Below are positions 21,097 through 32,500 of a stretch of DNA of 64,000 bases, one piece after another. The stretch comes from Leishmania mexicana MHOM/GT/2001/U1103. Its lineage: Eukaryota; Euglenozoa; Kinetoplastea; Trypanosomatida; Trypanosomatidae. How positions within the stretch are numbered: the first letter of the stretch is position 1; the number at the start of each line of letters is the position of its first letter. Location of the stretch: assembly GCF_000234665.1 (NCBI RefSeq), contig NC_018333.1, positions 433,001 to 497,000 of the forward strand. The letters run 5' to 3'. The notes under the pieces were generated by a model, which was given only the letters and a program-made list of their open reading frames with translations, was not told the origin of the DNA and made no database searches. The translations under genes were made by a program, and so were the position numbers.

Positions 21097-22053
21097 ATGC
21101 CCAGCAGCGTTGCGGCACAGCCGCAGGGGAGCTGCAATCCGCACCAGAACCCGGTACGGTCGCACAAGGGCGGCTATCTTTGCTGCCCATTCAACATCAG
21201 CTCCAGCTATGCGGCGCTTGCCGAGCGGCGAGTGCGCGAGGACCTGGCGCGCGGCCGCGGAAGAGTCGCCGTAGCGGACAAGGATGGGGTGACGGCGCTT
21301 TCATCTACAGGATCGCATGTGGACAGCGACGGCATCGACAGCGACTTTGCCGGGCGTCCGTGGAGTCGTGCCGGGGTAGGGGCGAATAGGTTGTCTGCAA
21401 AAGAAAAGCGGACGCAGCAGGAGCAGGCGGAGCTCATCTACGGCCACGGCACACTCGCTGGGGATGATGGCTTTGTGGCGGCTACTGGTGCGGCATCCAT
21501 AACGGGGGATCTGTCTCAGGAGAACATGTTTGCCGTCGATGTGCGCGACCGTGCGGCGCTGCAGAAGGTCGTGCCGCGCGCGGTGCGCGAAAAGGTGAAG
21601 CGGCGCAAGCTCGAGGAATTCAAGAAGGAGCGTCTTTCCCCTGGCAATCATCACTGTCACGGGTGTGCTCCGTTGCACACGGATCGCACAGCAGATAAGG
21701 AGGTGGGAGAGGAGGATGGCGTGGAAAGCCGTTCTGAGGATCACATTGCGGTGCCTCCCCACGAGCGCACACGTTTTTCATTGCCGGCAGCTGGCTCTTC
21801 CAGAAACGGTGCGCCACCGTTGCCCTACTCTGCAGGCGGTAAGGCCCATCCTAGCGGCGGGAGCAGCGGTGTCAAAGCTTGCGCCGAGCGGTCGCCACGC
21901 AGCGGCCCGCCCGATGCGTCAGCTCAGCACCCGCCTCTCCGACAGCCCACACCAACTCCTGGATCAACAAAACCGAACTGCCCGAAGAACCGCATGCAGA
22001 TGTTGGACGGCTTGCGTGCCTCTGCGCTCATGGGCAAGAAGAACCGACGATAG
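21097..22053 (+). CDS. Basic hypothetical protein, unknown function
   Basis: A 318-residue protein I do not recognise. An open frame runs further upstream but crosses the CCCA/CA repeat, so the ATG at 21097 just after the repeat is preferred. The first 60 residues include a Cys pair (GGYLCCPFN) and a charged helix (AERRVREDLARGRG). A basic helix near residues 155-178 (RAVREKVKRRKLEEFKKER) is followed by a HHCHGC cluster, then a disordered Ser/Pro-rich stretch and a basic tail ending KKNRR. No enzyme motif or membrane span is seen. The basic helix and tail suggest nuclear targeting or nucleic-acid contact, as inference only. Confidence 0.65.
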   Translation: MPSSVAAQPQGSCNPHQNPVRSHKGGYLCCPFNISSSYAALAERRVREDLARGRGRVAVADKDGVTALSSTGSHVDSDGIDSDFAGRPWSRAGVGANRLSAKEKRTQQEQAELIYGHGTLAGDDGFVAATGAASITGDLSQENMFAVDVRDRAALQKVVPRAVREKVKRRKLEEFKKERLSPGNHHCHGCAPLHTDRTADKEVGEEDGVESRSEDHIAVPPHERTRFSLPAAGSSRNGAPPLPYSAGGKAHPSGGSSGVKACAERSPRSGPPDASAQHPPLRQPTPTPGSTKPNCPKNRMQMLDGLRASALMGKKNRR

Positions 22054-22692
22054 TCCTTGTAAAAGGGGCCGAGTGCTGGATCTCTGTGTGTGTGTTGGAT
22101 AGGAAACACCGTAAAGCAAAACGCGGTACACCTGTATACGCAAAACCCCGACGCGCCCACGTCAAGGGTGAACAGAGAGAGGGGAGAGGGGCCATCGGAT
22201 GTCGAAAGCAAAGCCAGACAAGGCGGAAAGTGACGAGGGCGATGCAGATGTTGTTGCCGGGGTGCCTCTCGTGGCGACTGGGACGTTTGGGAAGCGGCGG
22301 CCACCGTGGCCTTCACGCTTCTCGTGTGCTTGTTCCCCCCCCCCCGCGCAATCCCTCTAGTGTACGCACCTCTCCTCGAGTGATCATGGCCCTCCGCAGC
22401 CTGTGCATCCCCCCACACGTGCTCTCTCGCGCGGGCCTTTTTCTCCGTGTAGTATTCCACGAGTGGGCCCAAATTTCTTCCGCCGCCCTCGTCTTCCCTC
22501 TTCTGCATCACAGCTGTGCTGTTTTCATCACCACCTCCCACAAGCGCCCCAAGTTTGCACGCTTTGGTGGGGTTTTTAGGGCTGCGCCTGTTGGCCACTG
22601 CCGCACGGTCTTCTTTCTTTTTCATCCCTCCAAGGGACGTGGGCGGCAGGCCGCGCCGTCCTGGCAGCTCGCCTCCTCTGGTCGCCGGAGGC
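22054..22692 (+). other. Intergenic/UTR spacer before TBC gene
   Basis: No gene seen. It holds a C-run of 11 at about 22335-22345 and CT/T-rich tracts at about 22480-22510 and 22605-22632. The latter two are candidate trans-splicing signals for the TBC gene. Confidence 0.5.
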
Positions 22693-24840
22693 ATGTACTC
22701 GGCCTTTCTGGAACGCGTCTTGGGCTACTCAGGAGCCGACAGGACCTCGGCGAGCTCTGAAGTAGGCTCAGATGGCGGGATCACGTCATCAACCGGTGGC
22801 GGAGGTGCTAAGAGCAGCACAGAGTACAAGGCCATCACGCGACCGTACCGGTGCAGTCAAAGTAACCCAGCGCTGCGATCAGACAACCTCGTCGGCACTG
22901 CCAAGGACGGTAACACCGACGGCACGCCTCTCAGTAGCTCCATGGCGAGGGGCGGTGGCTTTAGCTTCTCCAAGGCGGGTGGGCTCTCTTGGACGAGGAT
23001 TGGGTCATCCATCGGGATGGGCACCAGGCAGTTGTCAGCTTCCGCGGCGCCGGCACCGAAAGCCTCGCGCGGCGCTTTACATCTCAACAAATTGAATGTA
23101 CCGGCCCCTCCCGGCTGCACCGCCACAGTGAGCACCTTTGGGCCGAACACCCCGCTGGCCAAGACCCCGATCCCCACCGCGGCCACCGCTACCGCCAGCG
23201 CTGCCGTGAGCAGCGAGCATGCAAAGCGTTTCCAGGAGGCCCTGTGTGTGGACTCAGTGGATATGGCGCTACTGCGGGAGCTGAGCTGGCAGGGCTGCCC
23301 TGTTGCTCTCCGGTACGAGGCATGGATGTTTCTCACCGGATGCTGGACGGCGCAGGCAGCAACGCGCCAGCCGACCGTGTTGAGGCGTCGTGTCGAGTAC
23401 GTCGCGTATATCCACAGCTCCTACGGCATCGTCGACTGGGACGCCGTGTGCGCGATGGTGGACAGTGGCGTCGACACAGCCGTGCACCGGTCAACCCTCA
23501 AGTCACTCGAGCACACTGCTGATGCATCGCAGGTGGCCCCACCGCACGGTATCTCACGGAGTTTCTTGCGTGCTGCGCCGCTGACGACTGGCGGCAGCAC
23601 AGGCACGGCGGCAAAGGAGGCTGCTGCCGCTCTGCCTCCGTCCCTTTTGCAGCGCCCAGACGGGCTGCAGAGCGCCTCCCTCCCCCTCGAGGATGTTCGA
23701 TCGAAGTTGCCGCAGAACACGGGCGAGAGTGACGCGCCGCCGCCGTCGCAGCTGCCACAGCACCAGTCAGCGGATCTCCAGACAGCAAGCCCTTCCCTGG
23801 GCACTCTGCCAGCCCCCTCTGGTTCCTCGTTCCGCGCCCCCGCCTCGGTGGGGTTCATCGATACCGCCGGTGCCGGTCCGGCTTTTCCTCCCCAAATTTC
23901 TGCGCCACCTCTCCCCGGGTTTGCGACGCTCGGGCTGTCGAATGTGGTGCCAGCGACGGCGGCGCCATCTGCTGCCAGTGGCGGTGGTGGCGGGGCGACA
24001 GGGCACCAGCTTAGTGCCAGCACGATGCTGGGCTCGAAGGAGTTGCAGACGCTGAAGCAGATCCGAAAGGACATACCTCGCATGTCGGGCGGCCACTGCT
24101 ACCTGCGCCACCCACGCGTGCAGGGCTCCATTGAGCGCATCCTGTTCATCTGGTCCCTGCGCCACCCGGCCTGCGGCTACGTGCAGGGCATGAATGACCT
24201 TGTTGTTCCGTTCATGGGCGTGGTGCTGGGCTACCGCTTCTGTCCGACTCACTCGGTAACAGAGCTGCACGCCTACACCGAGGACATCTTCGACGATCTG
24301 TGGTCCGTCTCGGCAGTTTCGGTTACGCAGTGGATCAACGAGGTGGAGGCGGATGTATACTGGATGACCTCGTATTTGCTCAACACCATGCAAGATAACT
24401 ACACGAGCAGTCACGCCGGGATCACGTCCATGATGCGGCACCTCGCTGCGGTCGTGCAGGTTGCCGACCCGCCGCTCTACCATCGCTTGGTGGATGTGTT
24501 GCAGCTCCACTTTGATCAGTTTTCCTTTCGGTGGATGAACTGCTTGCTAATGCGCGAGCTGACCGAAACGCAGTCGCTGCGGCTGCTCGACGCGTATCTG
24601 TCCGATGAGGAGCGGCGGTGGAGTGTCACGCACGTGTACGTGTGCGCGGCACTGCTGCTGCGCTGGGGCTCACAGCTGATGGCGTTTTGCGAGGACTATA
24701 TCAGTGTAATCAAGTTCTTGCAGGAACTACCAACGGAGCAGCTGTCGCTGCGCGACATGCAAGATGTGCTCTCAGAGGGCTTTGTGCTGCAGAACCTGTA
24801 TGAGGCCTCCCTGAAGCGATTGTCCACGACTGCGGAGTGA
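22693..24840 (+). CDS. TBC-domain Rab GTPase-activating protein (TBC1D22/Gyp1-like)
   Basis: A 715-residue protein. TBC domains speed GTP hydrolysis by Rab GTPases using an Arg and a Gln finger. The Arg finger lies in IRKDIPRM (about residue 455) and the Gln finger in YVQGMND (about 495). The lead-in ELSWQGCPVALRYEAW near residue 196, and the block LFIWSLRHPACGYVQGMNDLV shortened here to its core RHPACGYVQGMND, match the TBC1D22/Gyp1 class, which acts around the Golgi. The domain is split by a low-complexity insert of roughly 175 residues (about 265-445). Residues 1-190 are disordered. An upstream open frame exists, but 22693 is the first ATG after the CT tract that gives a sensible N-terminus. 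Confidence 0.88.
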   Translation: MYSAFLERVLGYSGADRTSASSEVGSDGGITSSTGGGGAKSSTEYKAITRPYRCSQSNPALRSDNLVGTAKDGNTDGTPLSSSMARGGGFSFSKAGGLSWTRIGSSIGMGTRQLSASAAPAPKASRGALHLNKLNVPAPPGCTATVSTFGPNTPLAKTPIPTAATATASAAVSSEHAKRFQEALCVDSVDMALLRELSWQGCPVALRYEAWMFLTGCWTAQAATRQPTVLRRRVEYVAYIHSSYGIVDWDAVCAMVDSGVDTAVHRSTLKSLEHTADASQVAPPHGISRSFLRAAPLTTGGSTGTAAKEAAAALPPSLLQRPDGLQSASLPLEDVRSKLPQNTGESDAPPPSQLPQHQSADLQTASPSLGTLPAPSGSSFRAPASVGFIDTAGAGPAFPPQISAPPLPGFATLGLSNVVPATAAPSAASGGGGGATGHQLSASTMLGSKELQTLKQIRKDIPRMSGGHCYLRHPRVQGSIERILFIWSLRHPACGYVQGMNDLVVPFMGVVLGYRFCPTHSVTELHAYTEDIFDDLWSVSAVSVTQWINEVEADVYWMTSYLLNTMQDNYTSSHAGITSMMRHLAAVVQVADPPLYHRLVDVLQLHFDQFSFRWMNCLLMRELTETQSLRLLDAYLSDEERRWSVTHVYVCAALLLRWGSQLMAFCEDYISVIKFLQELPTEQLSLRDMQDVLSEGFVLQNLYEASLKRLSTTAE

Positions 24841-25806
24841 AGGGCGCGGGCAGGCCGATCTCGTCACGAACGGCACGTGCGTCGCAGCACGTTTTCGTTC
24901 TGGACGTTGTCGGCGTGCGCGCATGGACAGGGCGCTGCCTGTGCGTAGCGTGGACGTACGCCATGCCACGCTCACTCCCCCCAACCACGGAGTGAGCGCT
25001 CTGTCCCTCTTTTTGGGCGCATACTTGGATGCGTGCTACTCGTGCCTCGCTGCTTTCTTTCTCCCTGCACCTACGCTTTCGACTCCCCCCCCCGTGTGCG
25101 CAGTCGCATGTTTTTTTTTTTGCGGCGAGCATTGTGCCTTGGACGATTTCCCTCCCTAGCCCCCTTTCCACTTCTCTCTGCCTCGCTCTCTCCTTCTTCC
25201 GCTCATAGCACCTGCCTACCCCCCTCAAAGACAAAAAAACAAACGAAGTGCAGCGCGCAGACTGCAGTGATGGAGGGGCCCCCTCCCCCTCCCTCTGTGT
25301 CTCCCGTGCACAGCGCTGTCACGGGGGTGTTGGATTCCATCCACCACTCTCGCCCTCCGGCTGCGGCGCCTCCTCCCCGTCGTGTTCCTCTTGCGAGGGG
25401 ATGGCGAACCAGCGGTACTCCGTTCCGCCCGTGGGCACGCCTTTTGTTTTTTTCTTTCCGCATGTGCTTGTGTGCTCCCTTCGCCGCCGTGCCCCCCCCC
25501 CTCCTCTCCCTTCCCCTCCATGTGCACGGGAGACGTCCAGCGCGTCGCGGTGTTTCGATGCCTGCTCATGCGTGACGCCTCACATCTCTCTTCTCCCTTC
25601 GACCTACCTCCCTCGCTCTCTCTGTACTGCGCATCACCCCTCATCACGAACACCCACCCACACACGCTGGACGGATCATGTCGCACAGCTCACTGAGGCG
25701 AACACCAGAAACTTCACGGCATACCGCAACGGACAAGAACTCGATCCAGCTCCATAGCGCACACGCCAAACCTCTTTCTTTCACCACTGCACCACGCGGC
25801 TCAGCG
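24841..25806 (+). other. Intergenic/UTR spacer TBC-RIO2
   Basis: No gene seen. It contains several CT-rich tracts (about 25060-25090, 25140-25205, 25485-25520, 25575-25630) and T-runs, as expected for coupled polyadenylation and trans-splicing of the flanking genes. Confidence 0.55.
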
Positions 25807-27267
25807 ATGGTGAAGTTGGATGTCACTCTCCTCCGCTTCATGGAGGATGAGGACTTTCGCGTGCTCACGGCGCTCGAGATGGCCATGCGCAACCACGACG
25901 TCGCCCCGACCGCGCTCGTTGAGCGTATCGCCCAGCTGCCCCACGGGGGGTGCCGTAAGCGACTCAACAACCTCCTCAAGCACAAGATGATTCACCATGA
26001 GAACACCATGTACGACGGCTACGCCATGAAGTACGGCGCGTACGACTACCTAGCGCTGCGCACGCTGAGCAAGCGCGGCACCTGCACAGGTGTGGGCCAC
26101 CGCATTGGGTGCGGCAAGGAGTCTGATATTATCTTAGTACGGGATGAGGCCGGTCACGAGTGCGTGCTCAAGCTGCAGCGCCTCGGTCGCTGCTCATTTC
26201 GCAGTGTGGCGCGCAACCGCGACTACAAGGGGAACGGCCGCGCCCGTCATGGGGAGAGCTGGTTTTACCTGTCGCGCCTCGCCTCGCAGAAGGAGTACTC
26301 GTTTATGAAGATGCTGTATGACGAGGGATTTCCAGTGCCGAAACCAATCGATCAGAACCGCCACGCGCTGCTCATGGAGCTGGTACCGGGAACCCTGCTG
26401 AACAACATCACGGAGCTCGGAGACGCCAGCAAGGTGTACCGCCGCGCCCTGGAGCTGATGGTGAAGCTGGCCGAGTCGGGGCTCATTCACGGTGACTTTA
26501 ACGAGTTCAACTTGATGATCACGGACGACCAGCGTGTCATCATGATTGACTTTCCGCAGATGATCTCCATCAACCACCCCAACGCGTCCGAGCTCTTTGA
26601 CCGCGATGTACAGAACCTCGCCAACTTCTTCCACCGCCGCTTCAAGGTGGACACGACGTGGTTCCCATCACTGGAGAAGGACGTGGTGCGCAAGGGCGAG
26701 CTGGATAAGCAGGTGTACGCGAGCGGGCACTTCACGCGCAAGCAGCAGGAGGATCTGGAGCGGCTCATGCTGGAGGGCTTCCAGCGGGGTGAGAAGAGCG
26801 ATGACGAGGCAGGCTCGCAGGAGCGCGACAGTGATGCGAGCGACGATGACGGTGCTGAAAATGCGTCGCAGCCTTCGGACATAGGCAACGCGGACGTGGA
26901 GGCGGGAGGGGCGGGCACGTTCACGACCATATCCGGCGGCGCAAGGGGCGGCGAGAGTGACGAGGAGAGGGAGGATAGCAGCGATGACGATGTGAGTGAA
27001 GGCAGGTTGCTCGACGAGGCCATGGGCGCCGAACGCGAGCGGCGCCAAGGCGAGCTCTACGCCCGCAGCGCTGACCGCAACGAGAACTTTCTCCCGGATG
27101 GAAAAATCAACGAAGACCATGTGAAGCACCAGATTCGCAAGAACATTCGCCGCAAGGACAACCACGACTTCAACCGCCACCTGCATCGCAATGTGCAGAA
27201 GGGTCGGCAGAAGCAGAAGATTCAGCGTCAGCTCAAGAGCTCGAATGGTGGCGGCTTCTTCGACTAG
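25807..27267 (+). CDS. RIO2: RIO2 atypical serine kinase
   Basis: A 486-residue RIO2 kinase/ATPase, needed for late cytoplasmic maturation of 40S ribosomal subunits. The N-terminal winged helix covers about residues 1-90. The RIO-specific P-loop GCGKESD lies at 101-107, the ATP-binding Lys is K122 in VLKLQRLGR, the catalytic loop is HGDFNEFN with D230 and N235, and the metal-binding Asp is D248 in IDFPQM. The hinge region reads LLMELVPG. The C-terminus is acidic (about 335-405) and then strongly basic (about 440-486), as is common in RIO2. An open frame extends upstream, but residues before 25807 do not look like RIO2, whose family N-terminus starts near MVKLDVTLLRFM. It fits functionally with IMP4 upstream, both being 40S biogenesis factors. 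Confidence 0.95.
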   Translation: MVKLDVTLLRFMEDEDFRVLTALEMAMRNHDVAPTALVERIAQLPHGGCRKRLNNLLKHKMIHHENTMYDGYAMKYGAYDYLALRTLSKRGTCTGVGHRIGCGKESDIILVRDEAGHECVLKLQRLGRCSFRSVARNRDYKGNGRARHGESWFYLSRLASQKEYSFMKMLYDEGFPVPKPIDQNRHALLMELVPGTLLNNITELGDASKVYRRALELMVKLAESGLIHGDFNEFNLMITDDQRVIMIDFPQMISINHPNASELFDRDVQNLANFFHRRFKVDTTWFPSLEKDVVRKGELDKQVYASGHFTRKQQEDLERLMLEGFQRGEKSDDEAGSQERDSDASDDDGAENASQPSDIGNADVEAGGAGTFTTISGGARGGESDEEREDSSDDDVSEGRLLDEAMGAERERRQGELYARSADRNENFLPDGKINEDHVKHQIRKNIRRKDNHDFNRHLHRNVQKGRQKQKIQRQLKSSNGGGFFD

Positions 27268-29527
27268 GGTGCGCAGGTGTACGTGCTTCTTCTTGTGTGC
27301 GTGTGGGGGGGAGGGGAGGAGGGGAGAGGGAGGGGCGGTGGGACGTGCAATTCCTGTGCCTGTCAGCTCGTTGGTAATAGTGGCGGTGCACCTGTCGCGA
27401 TTAGGCGCCGCTTTCTTTTCGCGGGCGGGCGAGGTGGTTCTCGCCACATCTCCTTTCTCCCCCCCCCCTCCCCCTCCCCACGCCACATCGTACTCGGCCC
27501 TCGGCAGAGCGAGGCGGGCTAGGTGGATGGGTGGGTGGATGGGGGGGGTGTATCCCTTGATTTCCTACGACTCTCTCGCTCTTGTTGCGCACACTCGGCT
27601 GCCATGTTTCTTCCCTGGTGTCGCTGTGGAGGCGATTTAACGAGTAAAAAACAAACAAACAAAAGGGCAGACGAGGAGCGGGGGCGGACGGGCAGCCCCG
27701 CTGTCGGCGTGCGGGTGCGGCTTTCGTGTCTAAAAAGCGCTTCTCTCTCCCGCTCTTTCTTTTTTCTTTTGTTTTTGCTTCCTCATTGCTGTTGTCAGGT
27801 GCCGGCTGCTCCTCAAGCGGCGCACGTACGCGCGCCATATATACACTGCGGATACCAAGGTATCCGCAGCCGCATGCTGCAGCAGTCTTGCCGGGAAGCC
27901 GCCTACAGTGGCGTGGTTGCAGACAGCAGCGATGTGCGCCGATTTTGAGGCGCGCACCTTGTGGCCATGAATGGCCAAATCCTTACTCTTGGCTGCCGAT
28001 CACATGGTACAATACTTGTCCTCTGGCGTGTGTGAGAGAGAGGACACCCGCCGAGTGAGGAGCAGGTGTAAGTAGGTGTGTGTGAGTGTGTATGCCACTC
28101 GCGCCACGAGTCCACATTGTGGCGGCGCACCACGACCTTCCGCTGTGGCGCCACGAGTCACCCACCCAGTCCTGTTCGGCTTCACATTTTGCGCCGCACG
28201 ACCCCTCCCCCTCCTCTCCACCACTGTCTTTGTATCGACTCACCACTCCCTCTTCTCTCTTGCCGCCAACACGCGCCCGTCACCCTCGGGCCCACCCACC
28301 CACACGCACGCACACGCTCGCAAGCACACACGCGCACGCACATACATAGATAAAAGCACCCCTCCCTTTCTCTCCAGAAAAAGAAAACCGGTTTGCATTG
28401 GCCTTGTACCCCCCCCCCCCCCCCCCCATACCGGGCACCCACATACACGCACTCTCCACCTCGACCCACACCGAAGACGACGGCAACGACATTGGCGGGC
28501 AGGAGAAGAAAACTCAGTCATCCGCGGCTTTCGCCCGCTGTTGTTTGTCCTTGTCCTTCCTTCTCCCTGCTCCGCTCATCATCGTCGCACTCTCCCTGTT
28601 CTCCTCGCCGTGCAACGATCCCGGCTTGCCGGACACCCGCACCGTCTCTCGCTCCCCTCATCGTTTCGTCCTTTCTCTCGTTTCGGCTTTCACTCCACGC
28701 ACGTGAGTCTGCCCAGAGCGGTGCAAGTAGCGCACAACAGATCGGCGGATCTGTTTTTCAGACACTCTTCCAGTTGCAGGCAGCAGCACCAGCAGCGGAG
28801 CACACAGGAGCTAGGTACGAGCGCAGACTTCGTTTCTCCGCCAGCTCAGCAGGACCTGCTTTTCCTGCGTGTGCCGCTTTGTCGTTGAATGCATGGCTGT
28901 GGTAACGGTGGTGGTGTCGACGTAGTGGACTCCTTTTCCTTCTCGCTGTTGTTTGATGGGCAGTCTCCAGCCCCTCTCTTGCACACATCTTACAGAAATA
29001 CGTCGCTCTCTCTGTGTTGTTCTGCGCAAGCGTTTCTCCTCCTCCTCAAGATCCGCTCACCCCTTCACACGTCGCCAGCGCGCCACTCCACACTGTGCAT
29101 TCTCTGCCCCACATACATAGAAAACGGGGAGGAGGAGGGACTGAGAGCCAGCGTGTTTGTGCCTGCGTGTGTAGACGACCGAAGCGAAAAGGGCTCGCAC
29201 GTATCGGAATCGCAGCGGGAGCAACGACCCCTCCCACACCGCCTTTTCCTCCCCCTTCCACCAAAGACGAAGACAAAAAACTTGGAGGAGGAGGAAAGGG
29301 AACACCAAAACGAGGACGTACCTCATACACGCAGACGCACCACTACTGAGGGTGAGCGGGAGAGGCAGCGCCCCTGCCTGCACGCCTGTAGCGCGCATAC
29401 ATAGAAGAGCGTCTTTCGCTTTTTTCCTTTTCTTGACCGCCAGTCCCCTGGGGGGAGGGGGCTCTGCAGACAGAGCACTCATCCAGCAACCCTTTTCTTT
29501 TGAAGTCGGCGAAGGGCTGTGCACCTA
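27268..29527 (+). other. Long intergenic/UTR spacer RIO2-PSP1 protein
   Basis: 2.2 kb without a convincing gene. Contents: T/C-rich tracts (about 27450-27485, 27735-27790, 28195-28265, 28540-28610), a C-run of 19 at 28409-28427, CA-rich stretches at about 28300-28345, and an A/G-rich block at 29260-29330. A final T/C tract at about 29412-29440 and AG positions near 29505 could serve the PSP1 gene. Confidence 0.5.
28409..28427. repeat. Poly-C run of 19
   Basis: Uninterrupted homopolymer of 19 C in non-coding sequence. Its length is liable to slippage and assembly error. Confidence 0.9.
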
Positions 29528-32500
29528 ATGCCTCTGACTCGTGCAGGTGCCGCATCACGTAGCGGCAAAGGCTCGACGGCGGACGCCGTCCAGACTGCGT
29601 TTCGTGATGTCACGAACAGCTATCTTAATGCGAACAAGGAGAACATCCCTCCCGGATACCTTGGCGGTGGCCATGGCTCCGCCTCTCTAGGAGGGGACAG
29701 TGGTAACAGTGGTGGTGGTGGTGGCGGCTGCAGTGCGTCCAGCCCTAATGTGTGGAGCGGGAGTAGTGAAACACTGCTGCGGGACACCGGCTTCTGCGGT
29801 ACACCCCTGCAGACGGGCTTTGCGCGCGCTGGAAGCGAATCCGTCTCGGATGCGGTGGAGTGTGTGACGGATAAGCCTAGCTTCGGTGCGGCGTTGTTCA
29901 CCGAACCAGCAGGTACACTGTTGCCCAGCGGTCCCGCAGTGGAGGCCGCCGCAGCGCACGGGGCACTTACCCCTATGACACCCAAGGGGCGGGCCTTGAG
30001 CGGCTGCACCGCGACCGCAGGGAACCCCAGTGAAGACAGAGGCCTCCTCGGTGTTTCGCGAACACCCGGACACAACGCCGCGCACCACCCAGCGCACAGA
30101 AACGGCAGCGCCGCTTGCAGGTCGACGCAGCAGCGCCAGTGCGGTTTGAGCACGCCACATAGCAGCGATACCTCGGCGGTTGAAGCGACTCCAAATGAGG
30201 CCCGGCAGCGACCGTCTCGCGTGGCGAGAGCAACCCTGCTCGCCTCCCCGCTGTACGCGCCGTCAAATGGTGAGGGTGCGGCAGCTAACACACGGGCAAG
30301 CGGCGTGCAAGATGATAATGGGAGCGGCTCTCAGCCACCGTCGCAGTCATCGCTACTGTGCACTCCGAATGGAGCTTGCCGGTCAGCCGTCGTCGCCGCA
30401 GCGGCGACGGCGGCAGCCACTGGCACCCGCTCACGCCTCGACACGCCGACTCGCCTTGATGAGATTCCGCTCTTTTTCAACAACTCGTTCGAGTCCGGCT
30501 TTGAGTCGCCGACGGGGGACGCAGCGGCAGGCGGCGGGTACAATGCAACGCAGATGACGCCATACCACACGTACGACCTCCAGATGGCGGTGGAGGAGGT
30601 GCTTCGAAACTGCCTGGACAGCTATACCCCTGCCAAGTGCTCCGACGCGAGTGGGGCCACGCCACATGGATCGCGGCGGCGGGTGCAGCAGCGACAGACA
30701 GCCGCCGCGCAGGCGGCTCCGTTCAACGCGTATGCGGCGCTCGAGTCGCTTCTCCCACCGTCTGCGATGGGTGCGGCAGGGAGAGACGGCTTGGAGGTCT
30801 GGGCACCGGCGATGCTGGGCTCCACGCCGGAGCGGCTGACGGCGCCGCAGGGAGCATTTGCGGAGAGCGATGATGAGGGCGTGCTGACTACGCCGCAGAG
30901 CGACCGCGCATCGTGTGCCATGCCGTCCGCCGGCGTGCGCCGAGATCCGATGGCGTACTTTTCCACTGCGGCAGTGGCGACTGCCAACAGCAGCGAGGGT
31001 CGGTGCGGAGTGACGCGCAACGACGAGGATGGCGTGGAGTCTATCGGCAACTTGAGCGCCGGCTGCGGTGCCTGTGGAGGTGCCGCAGACTCCCTGTCCC
31101 AGAATTCGAGCGACGCGCGCAGCGGACTCGAGTTTAACTGCCGAAATGACCGTTGCGGTGGCCCCGACATGCTCGCCATGCTTGCTGCAGCCGTGCAGCA
31201 GCAGCAGCATCCGCAGCACCCCCATCCCCACACTGAAACGTGTCCCCAGAGTGCGCACAGCACGACAGGGAGCATGGAGCTAAACTCGCGTGCCTTCTCG
31301 GAGCGCGATGTCGCCGCTGTCGCGCAGCAGCAGTCCACGGCGCTGCCGCCCTCGTACGAAGTCGCCGCGTGCCACCAGAAGCCGCCGCACCACGGCGATC
31401 ATGGCTATCCCGACCTCTCCTCGGCGCCATGTGTCACCGCCACGCAGGCACAGCCTCCGACTCGGCGCGGCCATCACCTTCCCCACGTCAAGGCGGCTGC
31501 GGGGTCGCTCATCGCCGTTGCTGGCCGCCGCGTTCCAGTAGACAAGTTGCACTTGCTCTCCATCGGCGATGAGCCATCCTTGTCGGCACCCTCGTCCATG
31601 GCCGGTCAGGCAGTCACGGCAGTGTCGTCGCGCGGTGGCCCAAAGCCACGGTCGCAGCAGTTGTCGTCTTCAGCGCTGCATCACGTCGAAGGGCCGTCAA
31701 TGCGACGCGTGCCCAAGGCGAATCTAGTGACCGTAACCCACGCCGCTGCCGCAGGTCTAGTGGAGGCAGTGGCGCCAGTGCCACATGACCGTCACACTTC
31801 TGCGCCGTTCCACGAACGTGGCGCCGCACTTCCGCCATCCTCCTTCTACTCGACCTTGTCGGAGGTGGCCCCGGCGCGAGCCGCTGCCGCTGGCCCATCG
31901 GCCCGTCGCGTTCCCTCTGCCATGGCTGTACAGCAGCGCCCCAGCAGCTGCAGTGTCGTCCCTGGCGTCGTGGCCTTGAGCTCAGCTGTGGATAGAGAAG
32001 GCGTGCAGCAGAGTAGTGAGGCGGACGTCGTGGCGGTGCTGCAGTTCCCCAAAGGTCAGACGATGCGCTTCTTGACAAATCTGTCCAGTGCTGCGCTGGC
32101 GACCGCGAAGGATGCCGTCGCCCGAGATCTTGCTAGTTCAAAGCGAACCACTGGCGGCACTGCAACTTCCGTGCTGGCGTCCAGGTCACTGCTGAGGTGT
32201 GTTGAGGTGGGCAAGACATACCTTGCGCACGTGTACACTGAGGGAAGCCCTCATGAAGGCGTATCCTACGAGGACGTTGGCGTATGCGTGCAGCTAATCA
32301 CCCCCTCTTCATCGCTGTACGCTGCGCTGCTCGGATGTGTGAATGGGGTGCTGCTTCGCAAAGTGGACATTCTCGTCAACGACGAAGACCGTAAGCAGCA
32401 CGAGCGCGTGCTGCTGCAGCAGACTACTGCGTACATCGAGTGCGAGCGGCACTTCAAGTTCTCCGGCCTGCCCTTTCAGCTGGAGTCGATCTACTGCACC

